From UMGS1649 sp045611765 (GTDB taxonomy: Bacteria; Bacillota; Clostridia; TANB77; CAG-465): DNA of 64,000 nucleotides. The position numbers and the translations under genes are program-made. The stretch spans positions 186,001 through 250,000 of the forward strand of contig JAZKXT010000004.1 in the NCBI GenBank assembly GCA_045611765.1. The letters are read 5' to 3'. This document shows positions 42,756 through 51,495 of this stretch, in pieces; positions within the stretch are counted from its first letter, which is position 1; every line of letters starts with the position of its first letter. The notes under the pieces were generated by a model that was given only the letters and a program-made list of their open reading frames with translations, had not been told where the DNA came from and ran no database searches.

Positions 42756-45068
42756 TTATATCTGATATTTAGCTTCATTGCCAAATGGATACTTTATCCA
42801 TCTATTATATGAAAGGTATGTAGCTGTTCCCTTTAGTTCAGGAAAATATTGCATTGCATTTATTTGAACGTTATTTCTTCTTATTTCAAAATGCAAGTGT
42901 GTTCCTGTTGACCATCCAGTAGAGCCCATATAGCCAATCTTTTGGCCTTTTACAACCGTATCTCCCTTCTTAACAGAAACAGATTTTAAGTGAGCATATA
43001 CTGTTGTATATCTTACACCATTTTTAGTTCCGTGGTCTATTATAACATAGTTACCATAGCCTCCATTGTATGCTCCATTTCCTGAAGCTACAATTACTTT
43101 TCCTGTTTGTGCTGCAACCACATTACATCCACCACTTTTAGCAACATCTACTCCTTTATGAACGCTTCCTGACCAGTTATAATATTCCTTGTCCCTAAAC
43201 ATTGCAGTTATATAATACACACCCGGAGTCGGCCAAGTAAACTCTCCGGAGAACTTAATATTAGAGCCTTGCGCTGCTGCTATTTCAGCCGCCAATATTT
43301 TTTCTTGTTTTTCTCTTTCTTTTTTCAAGTTTGCTATTAGTTTATTTAATTCTATTTTAGATGCTTCTAGTTGTGTCAGCTTATTTGTTTTACTTGCTTT
43401 GGCAGCTTCTAATGCTTCTTTAGATTTTTGTACATCATATTCCGCTTGTTCTATTTGTAATCTTTTTAAGTCTGCTGCCTCTCTTAATCCTTGAATATAT
43501 TTTTTTTGGTCATTCATTTCTTCAAGATTCTTCTTATCATTTTCAATAAGCGTTGCAAGCACGTTGTATTTTGCTAGAAAATCTGTTATGCTGTCAGCAG
43601 AAAGAAGAACTTCCCACATGTTTACAAAACCATTTTCATATAACACTCTAAGCCTTGTATTTAATAACTGTTCCGTAGATTCATAATGTATAGATACATC
43701 TTGTAATTGTTCTGTTATTTTCTCCACTTCTGCTTTTGCATTTTCTACTTTACTACTCAAAGCATTTACTTCTTCAGTATATTTTTCCACTTCTCCATCT
43801 AATTCTTTAATATCTGCTTCATATACTTTTATATCTGCTTGTACTTGTTCGTACTTTTTAGCCGCAGCAGATGTTTCTTTATCTAGCGCATCAATTTTAT
43901 CTTGAGTTGATTCAGCATATAACATTTTTGTAAATAGTGGCGACATTACAAGAACTAGTAGTAACACAGACAGTCTTCTTGCTTTTCGTTTTCTTTCAAA
44001 TTCCTGTTTAGACTTCTTTTCTTGTTCTTGTCTTTCTCTTGCTTCTCTTTTTAAGTTTTCTCTTTTCAATTTTATTTCTTCTTTGTCTATTTTTTTGTCT
44101 CTTTTTTCTTGTTGCTTTGAGATTTCCTGTTGTTTACCTTGTCTCTCTTTTTTCTTGGAAGTTATTTTTATTGGTCTAAATTCTTTTAAATATCTTCTTG
44201 TAGCAAAACTACTTCCTATTCCGCCTAAGAACACACCAAGTATTAAAAATGCTATAAGTATTATATGCCACATTGAAGAATATCCAATAAATCCAAATAC
44301 CCCAAGTTCTGCTCCAACTTTAGGTAAATACATGTATGCTGTAGAATATGCCAACGATACTACTATCCAAGAAATTATTGCTGATGCAAGTCCCATTAAA
44401 ATACCTTCAACTATAAATGGATATTTTATGAACCAAGAAGTTGCACCCATATATTTCATTATATATATTTCTCTTTTATTTGAATATACCGCAAGTTTTA
44501 TCGTGTTAGATATTATAAATATAGAAATAACCATCATAACAAGGCCTAAGCCAATAATTATATAATTAACTATTTGAGAAATGGCTATTACTCCATTTAT
44601 TATTTTTTCGTTATATCCAACTTTATATATTCCATCTACAGATTCAATTGCCGACTTTACACTTTCAGTATTTTCTAAATTTGCAAATGTTATTATAAAA
44701 GAGCGAGGAAACGGATTTGTATCTTCCATCCCTTCTAAAAGGTATGCATAATCTTTTAGTGTGTCTTTTGCATCCTCTAACGCCGCATCTTTATCTATGT
44801 ATTTAATATCTTTCACATTAGATATTCTGCTTAAAGTGGATGCTAAATCCTCTATTTCACTATCTGCGATTTCGTCAGATATGAAAGCTTGAAGACCTTG
44901 ATTTTGTGTAACAGATTTAACATTACTTTCAATATTCATAAATAATATTATGAACAAGCCTAGCACTATCATTGTTGCACAAACTATAAGCATTGTAGAA
45001 AAGGATTTTCCACCGTGCTTTCTTAGGTTATCGTAACCCTGTCCTATAAGGTAGGTTCTTGTTGACAT
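42756..45068 (-). CDS. ftsX: FtsX fused to a PcsB/EnvC-like M23 murein hydrolase
   Basis: 770 residues in one frame. Residues 1-300 are FtsX: helices about 25-45, 165-187, 218-245 and 267-290, with the large exported loop 46-164. Residues 300-365 are a very charged Lys/Glu/Gln cytoplasmic linker. A hydrophobic segment (366-383, ending KMLYA-ES) follows and could be a fifth helix or an internal signal peptide. Residues 386-600 form a coiled coil containing WEVLLSADSITDFLAKYN, the type of loop by which PcsB/CwlO bind FtsX. Residues 610-745 are an M23 peptidase with intact HKGVD (637-641) and HLHFE (724-728). Normally these are two proteins. Start overlaps the ftsE end by 25 bp. Confidence 0.93.
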   Translation of the reverse strand: MSTRTYLIGQGYDNLRKHGGKSFSTMLIVCATMIVLGLFIILFMNIESNVKSVTQNQGLQAFISDEIADSEIEDLASTLSRISNVKDIKYIDKDAALEDAKDTLKDYAYLLEGMEDTNPFPRSFIITFANLENTESVKSAIESVDGIYKVGYNEKIINGVIAISQIVNYIIIGLGLVMMVISIFIISNTIKLAVYSNKREIYIMKYMGATSWFIKYPFIVEGILMGLASAIISWIVVSLAYSTAYMYLPKVGAELGVFGFIGYSSMWHIILIAFLILGVFLGGIGSSFATRRYLKEFRPIKITSKKKERQGKQQEISKQQEKRDKKIDKEEIKLKRENLKREARERQEQEKKSKQEFERKRKARRLSVLLLVLVMSPLFTKMLYAESTQDKIDALDKETSAAAKKYEQVQADIKVYEADIKELDGEVEKYTEEVNALSSKVENAKAEVEKITEQLQDVSIHYESTEQLLNTRLRVLYENGFVNMWEVLLSADSITDFLAKYNVLATLIENDKKNLEEMNDQKKYIQGLREAADLKRLQIEQAEYDVQKSKEALEAAKASKTNKLTQLEASKIELNKLIANLKKEREKQEKILAAEIAAAQGSNIKFSGEFTWPTPGVYYITAMFRDKEYYNWSGSVHKGVDVAKSGGCNVVAAQTGKVIVASGNGAYNGGYGNYVIIDHGTKNGVRYTTVYAHLKSVSVKKGDTVVKGQKIGYMGSTGWSTGTHLHFEIRRNNVQINAMQYFPELKGTATYLSYNRWIKYPFGNEAKYQI

Positions 45069-45745
45069 ACAGGATCCCCTCCCCTCTTACTATCTGACAC
45101 AATTTTTCCTTGTTCAAGAGTTAATACTCTTTTTCCACTCTTATCTATAATACTATGGTCATGTGTCACCATTATGATTGTTGTTCCATTATCGTTTATC
45201 TCATATAGCATTTTCATTATTTCAGCTGCTGTCTCATCGTCTAAATTGCCTGTTGGCTCATCAGCTATAATTATAGGCGGACGTGTAACAAGCGCGCGAG
45301 CAAGTCCCACTCTTTGTTGCTCTCCACCAGATAATTGGTTAGGATAACTATCCTCTCTGCCAGCTAATCCAACTTGTTTTAATGTAACATTTACTGCGGT
45401 TTTTATTTCTCTTTCAGAAGCACCAACTACTCTTAGTGCTAGTACTATGTTCTCATAAACTGTTTTATCGTAAAGAAGTCTGAAATCTTGGAAAACACAG
45501 CCTATTTTTCTTCTAACATACGGAACTTCCCTTTCTTTCACATCCGCCAAATCTTTTCCGTTTAATATTACAGTACCCTCACTTGGTACTTCTTCCTTTA
45601 ACAAAAGTTTAAGGAAAGTCGACTTACCAGAACCTGAAGGTCCTGCTAAGAATACAAACTCCCCTTTATCTATAATGACATTCACATCATCTAAAGCTAC
45701 AACATCATGGTCATATCTTTTTGTAACGTTTTTAAATTCAATCAT
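45044..45745 (-). CDS. ftsE: Cell-division ATP-binding protein FtsE
   Basis: 233 residues. ABC ATPase motifs: Walker A AGPSGSGKSTFLKLLL, signature QLSGGEQQRVGLARALVTRP, Walker B PIIIADEPTGNLDDETAAEI, then VTHDHSII. Residue R-K-I-G-C-V-F-Q-D-F-R-L-L is the FtsE-type Q-loop. With FtsX it activates a septal murein hydrolase, here fused to FtsX. Translation is coupled with ftsX by overlap. GAGGG precedes the start at 45745. Confidence 0.97.
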   Translation of the reverse strand: MIEFKNVTKRYDHDVVALDDVNVIIDKGEFVFLAGPSGSGKSTFLKLLLKEEVPSEGTVILNGKDLADVKEREVPYVRRKIGCVFQDFRLLYDKTVYENIVLALRVVGASEREIKTAVNVTLKQVGLAGREDSYPNQLSGGEQQRVGLARALVTRPPIIIADEPTGNLDDETAAEIMKMLYEINDNGTTIIMVTHDHSIIDKSGKRVLTLEQGKIVSDSKRGGDPVCQQEPTL

Positions 45746-45767
45746 AATACCCTCTTCTCTTTAGCAA

Positions 45768-45796
45768 ATAATATCACATATAAATAGAAATATCAA
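45768..45796 (-). promoter_or_regulatory. Sigma-A promoter of ftsEX
   Basis: On the minus strand: TTGATA (45791-45796), 17 bp, TATTAT (45768-45773), 22 bp before the ftsE start. Confidence 0.7.
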
Positions 45797-45856
45797 TGGA
45801 AATTATATACTATTTAGATTTATCTTTCGTTTTTATTACAATATTATATCCAACAC

Positions 45857-46453
45857 CTATCTCTTGTTTATAACACTCAAAACTTTCTTAATTATTTCTT
45901 CTACCTTTAGACCTTCTATTTCTATTTCTTCTATTGCTTCATTTATTTGCGTCGTAGTATATCCAAGCACTTTAAGAGCAAGCACAGCTTCATTTTTTGA
46001 AACATTTGTAGTCTCTTTCTTGCTAGCAATTTTAGTTAATTTAATGCTATCATCTTTTAATATTTTATCTTTTAATTCTAGTATTATTCTTGCTGCAGTT
46101 TTAGCACCAACACCCGGTATTTTACTTAAAAGAGTTGCATCTTCATTCGCAATACATACACACACTTCACTAGGGGACATATGAGCAAGTACTCCGAGTG
46201 CCGTTTTTGAACCTATTCCACTTACTTTTTTTAGTTTTTCGAATACGCTTAAGGCTTCTTCTTCTAAGAAACCAAATAAGCCTATGTAACCCTCCTTAAT
46301 ATCTGTAAATATCTGAATTTTAACATTTTGTCCTAACGTAAGCCTTTCTACATCTCCAGCAGGCATAAGCACTTCATAGCCTACACCATTAACATCAATC
46401 GCAACTTTATCTATATCTTTTTTCTCTATATTTCCTTTTAAAAATGCTATCAT
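45857..46453 (-). CDS. ruvA: Holliday junction helicase subunit RuvA
   Basis: The start at 46453 (MIAFLKGNIEKKDIDKVAID) follows AGAGGTAG; the frame is open from 46525. 198 residues. OB domain (1-62), paired HhH motifs (KKVSGIGSKTALGVLAHMSP, LSKIPGVGAKTAARIILELK), a hinge and the RuvB-binding domain III (NEAVLALKVLGYTTTQINEA). Standard. RuvB does not follow; ftsE comes next on the same strand after 111 bp. Confidence 0.96.
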   Translation of the reverse strand: MIAFLKGNIEKKDIDKVAIDVNGVGYEVLMPAGDVERLTLGQNVKIQIFTDIKEGYIGLFGFLEEEALSVFEKLKKVSGIGSKTALGVLAHMSPSEVCVCIANEDATLLSKIPGVGAKTAARIILELKDKILKDDSIKLTKIASKKETTNVSKNEAVLALKVLGYTTTQINEAIEEIEIEGLKVEEIIKKVLSVINKR

Positions 46454-46512
46454 TTTTCTACCTCTTATATTTTCTATAATTTTACCAAGTTGAGATGAAA
46501 AAGTCAACAAGT

Positions 46513-46541
46513 TTGCTTTTTTCAATCATTTGTGCTATAAT
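46513..46541 (+). promoter_or_regulatory. Sigma-A promoter of the 46596-47392 gene pair
   Basis: TTGCTT (46513-46518), 17 bp, TATAAT (46536-46541). It is divergent from ruvA. Confidence 0.78.
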
Positions 46542-46595
46542 GTATAAGCTGTTTTTCATTTATTCCAAAAATAATTTTAAGGGGAGAGATAATCT

Positions 46596-46871
46596 ATGTA
46601 TGTAAAAGAAACCGCAGCCGTAAAAACAAGTGCAGATTTACAAAACCTCATCACAAGTGTTATTCTTCGGCAAGCCGATGAGTTCACATTAGAAGATGTT
46701 GTTCAGGCCGCTAACCTGCGACTTATAGGGTCAACTTATTATGCCAGTCAAGAATTGACAGAGCGTTGTGACGATACACTCGAAACCCTATTCCTCATCG
46801 GTAGTATCTCTAGTACTGCAAAGGGCAGATACCGTCTTTGTATGTCTTGGCCTGCGGTTAGCGCAAGATAA
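46596..46871 (+). CDS. Uncharacterised small protein (91 aa)
   Basis: Not recognised. Helical, soluble: SADLQNLITSVILRQADEFT, LEDVVQAANLRLIGSTYYAS, DDTLETLFLIGSISSTAKGR. The order helix-turn-helix then YRLCMSWP suggests a compact, possibly winged-helix fold, but no DNA-binding signature is firm. GGGGAGAG precedes ATG 46596. It shares a promoter with the membrane protein 20 bp downstream. Confidence 0.6.
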   Translation: MYVKETAAVKTSADLQNLITSVILRQADEFTLEDVVQAANLRLIGSTYYASQELTERCDDTLETLFLIGSISSTAKGRYRLCMSWPAVSAR

Positions 46872-46891
46872 TTTCTAAAGGAGGGTGTTTT

Positions 46892-47392
46892 ATGACTTTC
46901 ATCGGTTGCCTTATTATCCTTGCTATAATATTGGCTTGTATTAACTTTATTCGTGCGTTCATACGCTACAAAAAGATAAAGAAAAAATTTCGACACACCC
47001 GTGCAGAATACGAGGCTAAAGCAGACATTTTCTTAAAACCGTTTTTTGCTGTATTTACCGTTTTTGCCATATGGGCTTGTAGTATGCTCATTCTTGTATG
47101 TTTTTGTTGGAACGTTCCTATGGAAACCGAATATAGAACTACGCTTACTTCTGCAAATCAAATAGTTACTTTTGAAGAACAACGTGGCAATAAGTGTGTT
47201 GTTTCTGTAGAAGGCGAAGAATATATTTGCAACACAGTTGTTGTTTCTAACGACACTACTTATGCGCAAGTAAAGCTCGTAGAACGCAAGACCGCTGACA
47301 ACTTCTATGCACAATTTTTCCTAGAAGAAATGACAGGTAATTATCGTTTTTACGAACTCCATATTCCAGCAAATTGGTTTGAATCTAATTAG
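46892..47392 (+). CDS. Uncharacterised two-helix membrane protein (166 aa)
   Basis: Not recognised. Helix 1 (about 2-25), a basic stretch (RYKKIKKKFRHTRAEYEAKA), helix 2 (about 48-75: FFAVFTVFAIWACSMLILVC), and an exported beta-rich domain (about 76-166) with three cysteines. Overall an anchored extracytoplasmic domain of about 90 residues. GGAGGGTG precedes ATG 46892. Ends at the terminator 47399-47430. Confidence 0.62.
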   Translation: MTFIGCLIILAIILACINFIRAFIRYKKIKKKFRHTRAEYEAKADIFLKPFFAVFTVFAIWACSMLILVCFCWNVPMETEYRTTLTSANQIVTFEEQRGNKCVVSVEGEEYICNTVVVSNDTTYAQVKLVERKTADNFYAQFFLEEMTGNYRFYELHIPANWFESN

Positions 47393-47398
47393 TATTCG

Positions 47399-47430
47399 CA
47401 AACGAGTCCCTTGATTAGGGGCTCGTTTAT
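47399..47430 (+). terminator. Terminator of the 46596-47392 pair
   Basis: AAACGAG.CCCT pairs with AGGG.CTCGTTT (one mismatch), loop TGATT, followed by a T-rich run; also faces the minus-strand gene 47432-47692. Confidence 0.82.
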
Positions 47431-47431
47431 C

Positions 47432-47692
47432 TTATTTGCTACTTCTCTTTACCTCATAATTATTTACAACATCATATATGTCTTGGTATTTACCTTTTCG
47501 TATAATCCACCCTATTCTTTTTGCCTCTTCCTCATCTAACCCTTCTGTTTCTACAATAACTTTTACCTTTGCATTATCTTTTTTTATTAACACATAACTA
47601 TCTTTCACAAAACCGTCGTTTTCAAAGATAGTTATGCACAAAATTAACATCCCTAATGCTATTGCTAAATATATAAATATTTCTAGTACCAT
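47432..47692 (-). CDS. Small membrane-anchored protein (86 aa)
   Basis: Not recognised. One N-terminal membrane helix (about 2-22: VLEIFIYLAIALGMLILCIT) and a soluble domain with YVLIKKDNAKVKVIVETEGL and DEEEAKRIGWIIRKGKYQDI, beta-alpha-beta by eye. The soluble part is probably cytosolic or exported depending on topology, which the charges do not settle. It diverges from ppdK. Confidence 0.6.
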   Translation of the reverse strand: MVLEIFIYLAIALGMLILCITIFENDGFVKDSYVLIKKDNAKVKVIVETEGLDEEEAKRIGWIIRKGKYQDIYDVVNNYEVKRSSK

Positions 47693-47777
47693 ATTATCAC
47701 CTAATGTAGTATATACAAAATGGGTTGTCCGTGTTTTTTCTCTACCGTACTTTTACATATTTTTTGGTAATTTAGGG

Positions 47778-47806
47778 TAGATTTTTATAGCTTCTTTTGG
47801 TATAAT
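47778..47806 (+). promoter_or_regulatory. Extended -10 promoter of ppdK
   Basis: TGG-TATAAT (TATAAT at 47801-47806) makes an extended -10; a weak TAGATT (47778-47783) lies 17 bp upstream. A TTGCAACtattGTTGCA hairpin is in the leader. Confidence 0.6.
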
Positions 47807-47866
47807 AACAAAGTACAAAATTGCAACTATTGTTGCAGTTAATCTAAAACATTAGGAGGTCATAAA

Positions 47867-50491
47867 ATGACAAAATACGTTTATCAATTTTCAGAAGGTA
47901 ACGGCAGTCAAAGAGAACTTCTTGGTGGTAAAGGTGCTAACTTAGCAGAAATGACTAATTTAGGTATGCCTGTTCCTCAAGGATTTACTGTTACAACTGA
48001 AGCTTGTACTCGTTACTATGATGATGGAAAAGAAATTGCTCCTGAAATCGTTGACGAAGTATTCGCAAATCTTAAAAAACTAGAAGAAATTTCTGGTAAA
48101 GAATTTGGAAGTGTAACAAACCCACTTCTAGTATCTGTTCGTTCTGGTGCTAGAGCTTCTATGCCTGGTATGATGGATACAATATTAAACTTAGGTCTTA
48201 ATGACGAAGTTGTTGAAGGCTTTGCATCCTTAACTGGCAACGAACGTTTTGCTTACGATTCTTATCGTCGTTTCGTTCAAATGTTTTCAGACGTGGTTAT
48301 GGAAGTTCCAAAGAGCTACTTTGAAAAAATAATCGATGAAATGAAAGAAGCTAAAGGCGTTAGACTTGACACTGAACTTGACGCAAACGATATGAAAGAA
48401 CTTGTTGTTCGTTTCAAAAATTGCTATAGAGAAGCTAAAGGTGAAGAATTCCCAACTGAGCCAAGAGTACAACTTCTTGAAGCTATAAAAGCTGTATTCA
48501 GATCTTGGGACAATCCTAGAGCAATATATTACAGAAGAATGAACGACATTCCTTCATCTTGGGGAACTGCTGTTAACGTTCAAATGATGGTATTTGGAAA
48601 CATGGGAGAAACTTCAGGTACTGGTGTTGCATTCACACGTAACCCATCTACTGGTGAAAAGAAATTATATGGCGAATTCTTAATGAACGCACAAGGTGAA
48701 GATGTTGTTGCTGGTATAAGAACACCGCAAACTATAGACCAATTAAAAGAGGTTATGCCTCATGCATACGACCAATTCGTTGAAATATGTGCAAAACTTG
48801 AAGACCATTATGCAGATATGCAAGATATGGAATTCACTATCGAAAATGGTAAGTTATATATGCTTCAAACTAGAAACGGTAAAAGAACTGCCGCAGCGGC
48901 TTTAAAAATTGCTGTTGATTTAGTTAACGAAGGTAGAATAACTAAAGAAAAAGCTGTTTCAATGATAGATGCTAGAAGCTTAGATTCTCTTCTACATCCT
49001 GGATTTGACGTTGCAGCTTTAAAAGCAGCTAAACCTATTGGCTCAGCTCTTCCTGCTTCTCCAGGTGCAGCTTGTGGTAAAGTGGTATTTACTGCTGCAG
49101 ACGCTGTTGAATGGGCAGAAAAAGGAGAAAAAGTAGTTCTTGTTAGACTTGAAACTTCTCCAGAAGATATCGAAGGAATGCACGCAGCCCAAGGTATATT
49201 AACTGTACGTGGTGGTATGACATCTCACGCAGCAGTTGTTGCTCGTGGCATGGGTACTTGCTGTGTATCTGGTTGTGGAGAAATCGTTATAGACGAAGAA
49301 GCTAAAGTATTTACTTTAGGCGGACAAACATTCCATGAAGGAGACTATATTTCTCTTGATGGTTCTACAGGAAACATCTATGGCGAAGCAATACCTACAG
49401 TCGAAGCTTCTATTTCAGGAGACTTCGGAACAATAATGGGATGGGCTGATGAATTTAGAGTACTTCAAGTTAGAACAAATGCGGATAGCCCAAGAGATGC
49501 TAAACAAGCGGCAGCTTTCGGCGCAGAAGGTATCGGTCTTTGCCGTACAGAGCACATGTTCTTTGAAGCAGACAGAATTAAAGCAATGAGAGAAATGATT
49601 GTTGCAGATACTGAAGAACAAAGAAGAAAAGCTTTAGATAAACTTCTTCCAATGCAAAGAGGAGACTTCGAAGGTCTTTACGAGGCTATGGAAGGTAAAG
49701 CAGTAACTATCCGTTATTTAGATCCACCTCTACACGAGTTCCTTCCAACCGAGGAAAAGGACATTGTAGAAATTGCTGGCGAATTAGGAATAACAGTTGA
49801 ACATCTAAAGAATGTTATCGCATCTTTACATGAGTTCAACCCAATGATGGGACATAGAGGATGCCGTTTAGCAGTGTCTTATCCAGAAATTGCTGAAATG
49901 CAAACTAAAGCTGTAATCCAAGCTGCACTTAATGTGTCTAGTAGACATCCCGAATGGACAATAGTTCCAGAAATAATGATACCACTTGTTGGTGAAGTCA
50001 AAGAACTTGCTTACGTTAAATCTATAGTTGTAGAAACTGCAGATGCTTTAATTAAAGAGGCTGGCAGCGATATGCACTATAAAGTAGGAACAATGATAGA
50101 AATACCAAGAGCGGCTGTAACAGCTGACGAAATAGCTAAAGAAGCTGAATTCTTCTCATTTGGTACAAACGACTTAACGCAAATGACATTTGGATTTAGC
50201 CGTGACGATGCGGGTAAATTCTTAAACTACTATTATGATAAAAAGATTTACGAACAAGACCCATTCGCAAGATTAGACCAAAACGGTGTTGGTAAACTTG
50301 TAGAAATGGCTGCAAAACTTGGAAAACAAACTAGACCAGATATTAAACTTGGTATCTGTGGTGAACATGGTGGAGACCCTTCTTCAATTGAGTTCTGCCA
50401 TAAAGCAGGTTTAACATATGTTTCTTGCTCTCCATTTAGAGTACCTATTGCAAGACTCGCAGCGGCTCAAGCAGCTATAAATAACAAATAA
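47867..50491 (+). CDS. ppdK: Pyruvate, phosphate dikinase
   Basis: 874 residues, standard length. The ATP-grasp domain opens FSEGNGSQRELLGGKGANLA and has VQMMVFGNMGETSGTGVAFT. The swivelling phosphohistidine domain carries GGMTSHAAVVARGMGTCCVS with the catalytic His. The C-terminal PEP/pyruvate barrel has FGAEGIGLCRTEHMFF, GHRGCRLAVSYPEI, FSFGTNDLTQMTFGFSRDDA and the catalytic Cys in GICGEHGGD. It interconverts pyruvate and PEP using ATP/AMP and PPi/Pi and is common in Clostridia for PPi-linked glycolysis. AGGAGG precedes ATG 47867. Confidence 0.99.
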   Translation: MTKYVYQFSEGNGSQRELLGGKGANLAEMTNLGMPVPQGFTVTTEACTRYYDDGKEIAPEIVDEVFANLKKLEEISGKEFGSVTNPLLVSVRSGARASMPGMMDTILNLGLNDEVVEGFASLTGNERFAYDSYRRFVQMFSDVVMEVPKSYFEKIIDEMKEAKGVRLDTELDANDMKELVVRFKNCYREAKGEEFPTEPRVQLLEAIKAVFRSWDNPRAIYYRRMNDIPSSWGTAVNVQMMVFGNMGETSGTGVAFTRNPSTGEKKLYGEFLMNAQGEDVVAGIRTPQTIDQLKEVMPHAYDQFVEICAKLEDHYADMQDMEFTIENGKLYMLQTRNGKRTAAAALKIAVDLVNEGRITKEKAVSMIDARSLDSLLHPGFDVAALKAAKPIGSALPASPGAACGKVVFTAADAVEWAEKGEKVVLVRLETSPEDIEGMHAAQGILTVRGGMTSHAAVVARGMGTCCVSGCGEIVIDEEAKVFTLGGQTFHEGDYISLDGSTGNIYGEAIPTVEASISGDFGTIMGWADEFRVLQVRTNADSPRDAKQAAAFGAEGIGLCRTEHMFFEADRIKAMREMIVADTEEQRRKALDKLLPMQRGDFEGLYEAMEGKAVTIRYLDPPLHEFLPTEEKDIVEIAGELGITVEHLKNVIASLHEFNPMMGHRGCRLAVSYPEIAEMQTKAVIQAALNVSSRHPEWTIVPEIMIPLVGEVKELAYVKSIVVETADALIKEAGSDMHYKVGTMIEIPRAAVTADEIAKEAEFFSFGTNDLTQMTFGFSRDDAGKFLNYYYDKKIYEQDPFARLDQNGVGKLVEMAAKLGKQTRPDIKLGICGEHGGDPSSIEFCHKAGLTYVSCSPFRVPIARLAAAQAAINNK

Positions 50492-50506
50492 TATTAGTAA
50501 ATATTT

Positions 50507-50531
50507 AACCCCGTACAAATAGTACGGGGTT
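50507..50531. terminator. Terminator of ppdK
   Basis: 10-bp stem AACCCCGTAC/GTACGGGGTT with loop AAATA. It is followed by TATTGTTATA on the plus strand and can also end the minus-strand gene 50549-50929. Confidence 0.9.
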
Positions 50532-50548
50532 ATTGTTATATAAGAAAA

Positions 50549-50929
50549 TTATATGGGAAAACAAAAAACTGCTACGAGTATCGCTCCCAATATAGAGCTT
50601 AATATTTCTCTCATGTGTTGACGAGGATTAACCACAATCCCAATTGCCAATACTACAGAAGCGATTGCAAATATTGTAATTGCTCCACTCAAATATTGAA
50701 TACTCACTTGAAATATCCTTAACAACACTATTAAGGTAGCTAGTGTGTTCTGAATAGATGACGCCAAATCCACTATATCCGGTAATGTTCGCTTTAAATC
50801 TTGATTAGCTATCATAGGGCTTATCCGCCTTGCTGTCCAATATCTAGAAGTTAAATAGTCCATTAGTGGTGCAAAGTACAACAAACAATTTAATGCGGTT
50901 ATTGCGAGAGCGATTATGGTTACTATCAT
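50549..50929 (-). CDS. Uncharacterised small membrane protein (126 aa)
   Basis: ATG 50929 (MIVTIIALAITALNCLLYFA) follows AAGGAGATG; the frame runs open from 50974. Three to four hydrophobic segments: about 1-20, 55-72 (SSIQNTLATLIVLLRIFQVS), 78-98 and 110-126. The polar stretch YLTSRYWTARRISPMIANQD is between the first two. Not recognised; possibly an inner-membrane accessory. Its upstream gene is a second small membrane protein. Confidence 0.6.
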   Translation of the reverse strand: MIVTIIALAITALNCLLYFAPLMDYLTSRYWTARRISPMIANQDLKRTLPDIVDLASSIQNTLATLIVLLRIFQVSIQYLSGAITIFAIASVVLAIGIVVNPRQHMREILSSILGAILVAVFCFPI

Positions 50930-50946
50930 AGAGTCATCTCCTTTTG

Positions 50947-51168
50947 TCATATTATAAGCATAATACACAAACAAATTATCACTACCACTATCGTCATAAT
51001 ATTAACCATATCTGAATCAAATATAATCGATAGTATTCCCCCAATAAACAATGGTACATACAGCAAAAGTGGTTTTAGTATTAAAGGGTTAGATGCCATT
51101 AGGCCACAAATGGGATATAATACAATGAGTACAAGCGATAATCCTATACATACACAACCAAATAGCAT
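50947..51168 (-). CDS. Small hydrophobic protein (73 aa)
   Basis: 73 residues, nearly all hydrophobic: three possible helices (about 2-22, 33-50, 54-73). AAGGAGAGG precedes ATG 51168. It ends 17 bp before the 126-residue membrane protein, so the two form a small operon. No family recognised. Confidence 0.6.
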   Translation of the reverse strand: MLFGCVCIGLSLVLIVLYPICGLMASNPLILKPLLLYVPLFIGGILSIIFDSDMVNIMTIVVVIICLCIMLII

Positions 51169-51240
51169 ATTATCCTCTCCTTTATTAAAAGTTTTAATTA
51201 GTTTTTATTTAACAACTACATTATACCACAAAAAACTAAA

Positions 51241-51263
51241 GAAGTACAGCTTTGCTATACTTC
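51241..51263 (-). terminator. Terminator of the ferredoxin gene
   Basis: GAAGTACAGC pairs with GCTATACTTC (one mismatch), loop TTT, followed on the minus strand by TTTAGTTTTTT. Confidence 0.75.
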
Positions 51264-51271
51264 CTCTACTT

Positions 51272-51442
51272 TTATTCTTCAACTGGTGCACCCATTGGGC
51301 AAACCCCAGCACATGTTCCGCAAGAGATACATTTGTCTGGGTCTATAACATATTTCCCATCTCCTTCTGAAATTGCTCCTACTGGGCATTCTGCTGCGCA
51401 TGCTCCACAGCCTATGCATTCATCACTTATTCTGTATGCCAT
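51272..51442 (-). CDS. 2[4Fe-4S] ferredoxin
   Basis: 56 residues: two complete cluster motifs, CIGCGACAAECPVGAI and CISCGTCAGVCPMGAP, each C-x2-C-x2-C-x3-C-P. This is the classic clostridial-type ferredoxin, a low-potential electron carrier for pyruvate:ferredoxin oxidoreductase, hydrogenase and similar enzymes. Start ATG 51442 behind GAGGGGAAG; stop TAA 51274-51272. It has its own terminator. Confidence 0.96.
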   Translation of the reverse strand: MAYRISDECIGCGACAAECPVGAISEGDGKYVIDPDKCISCGTCAGVCPMGAPVEE

Positions 51443-51495
51443 AATTTTCACTTCCCCTCTTTATATAATTTATCATATTGTTATTTACCTTTAGT

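Noticed and set aside
47807..47866. Riboswitch in the ppdK leader
   Set aside because: Only a short TGCAAC/GTTGCA hairpin is present, too small for a known class.
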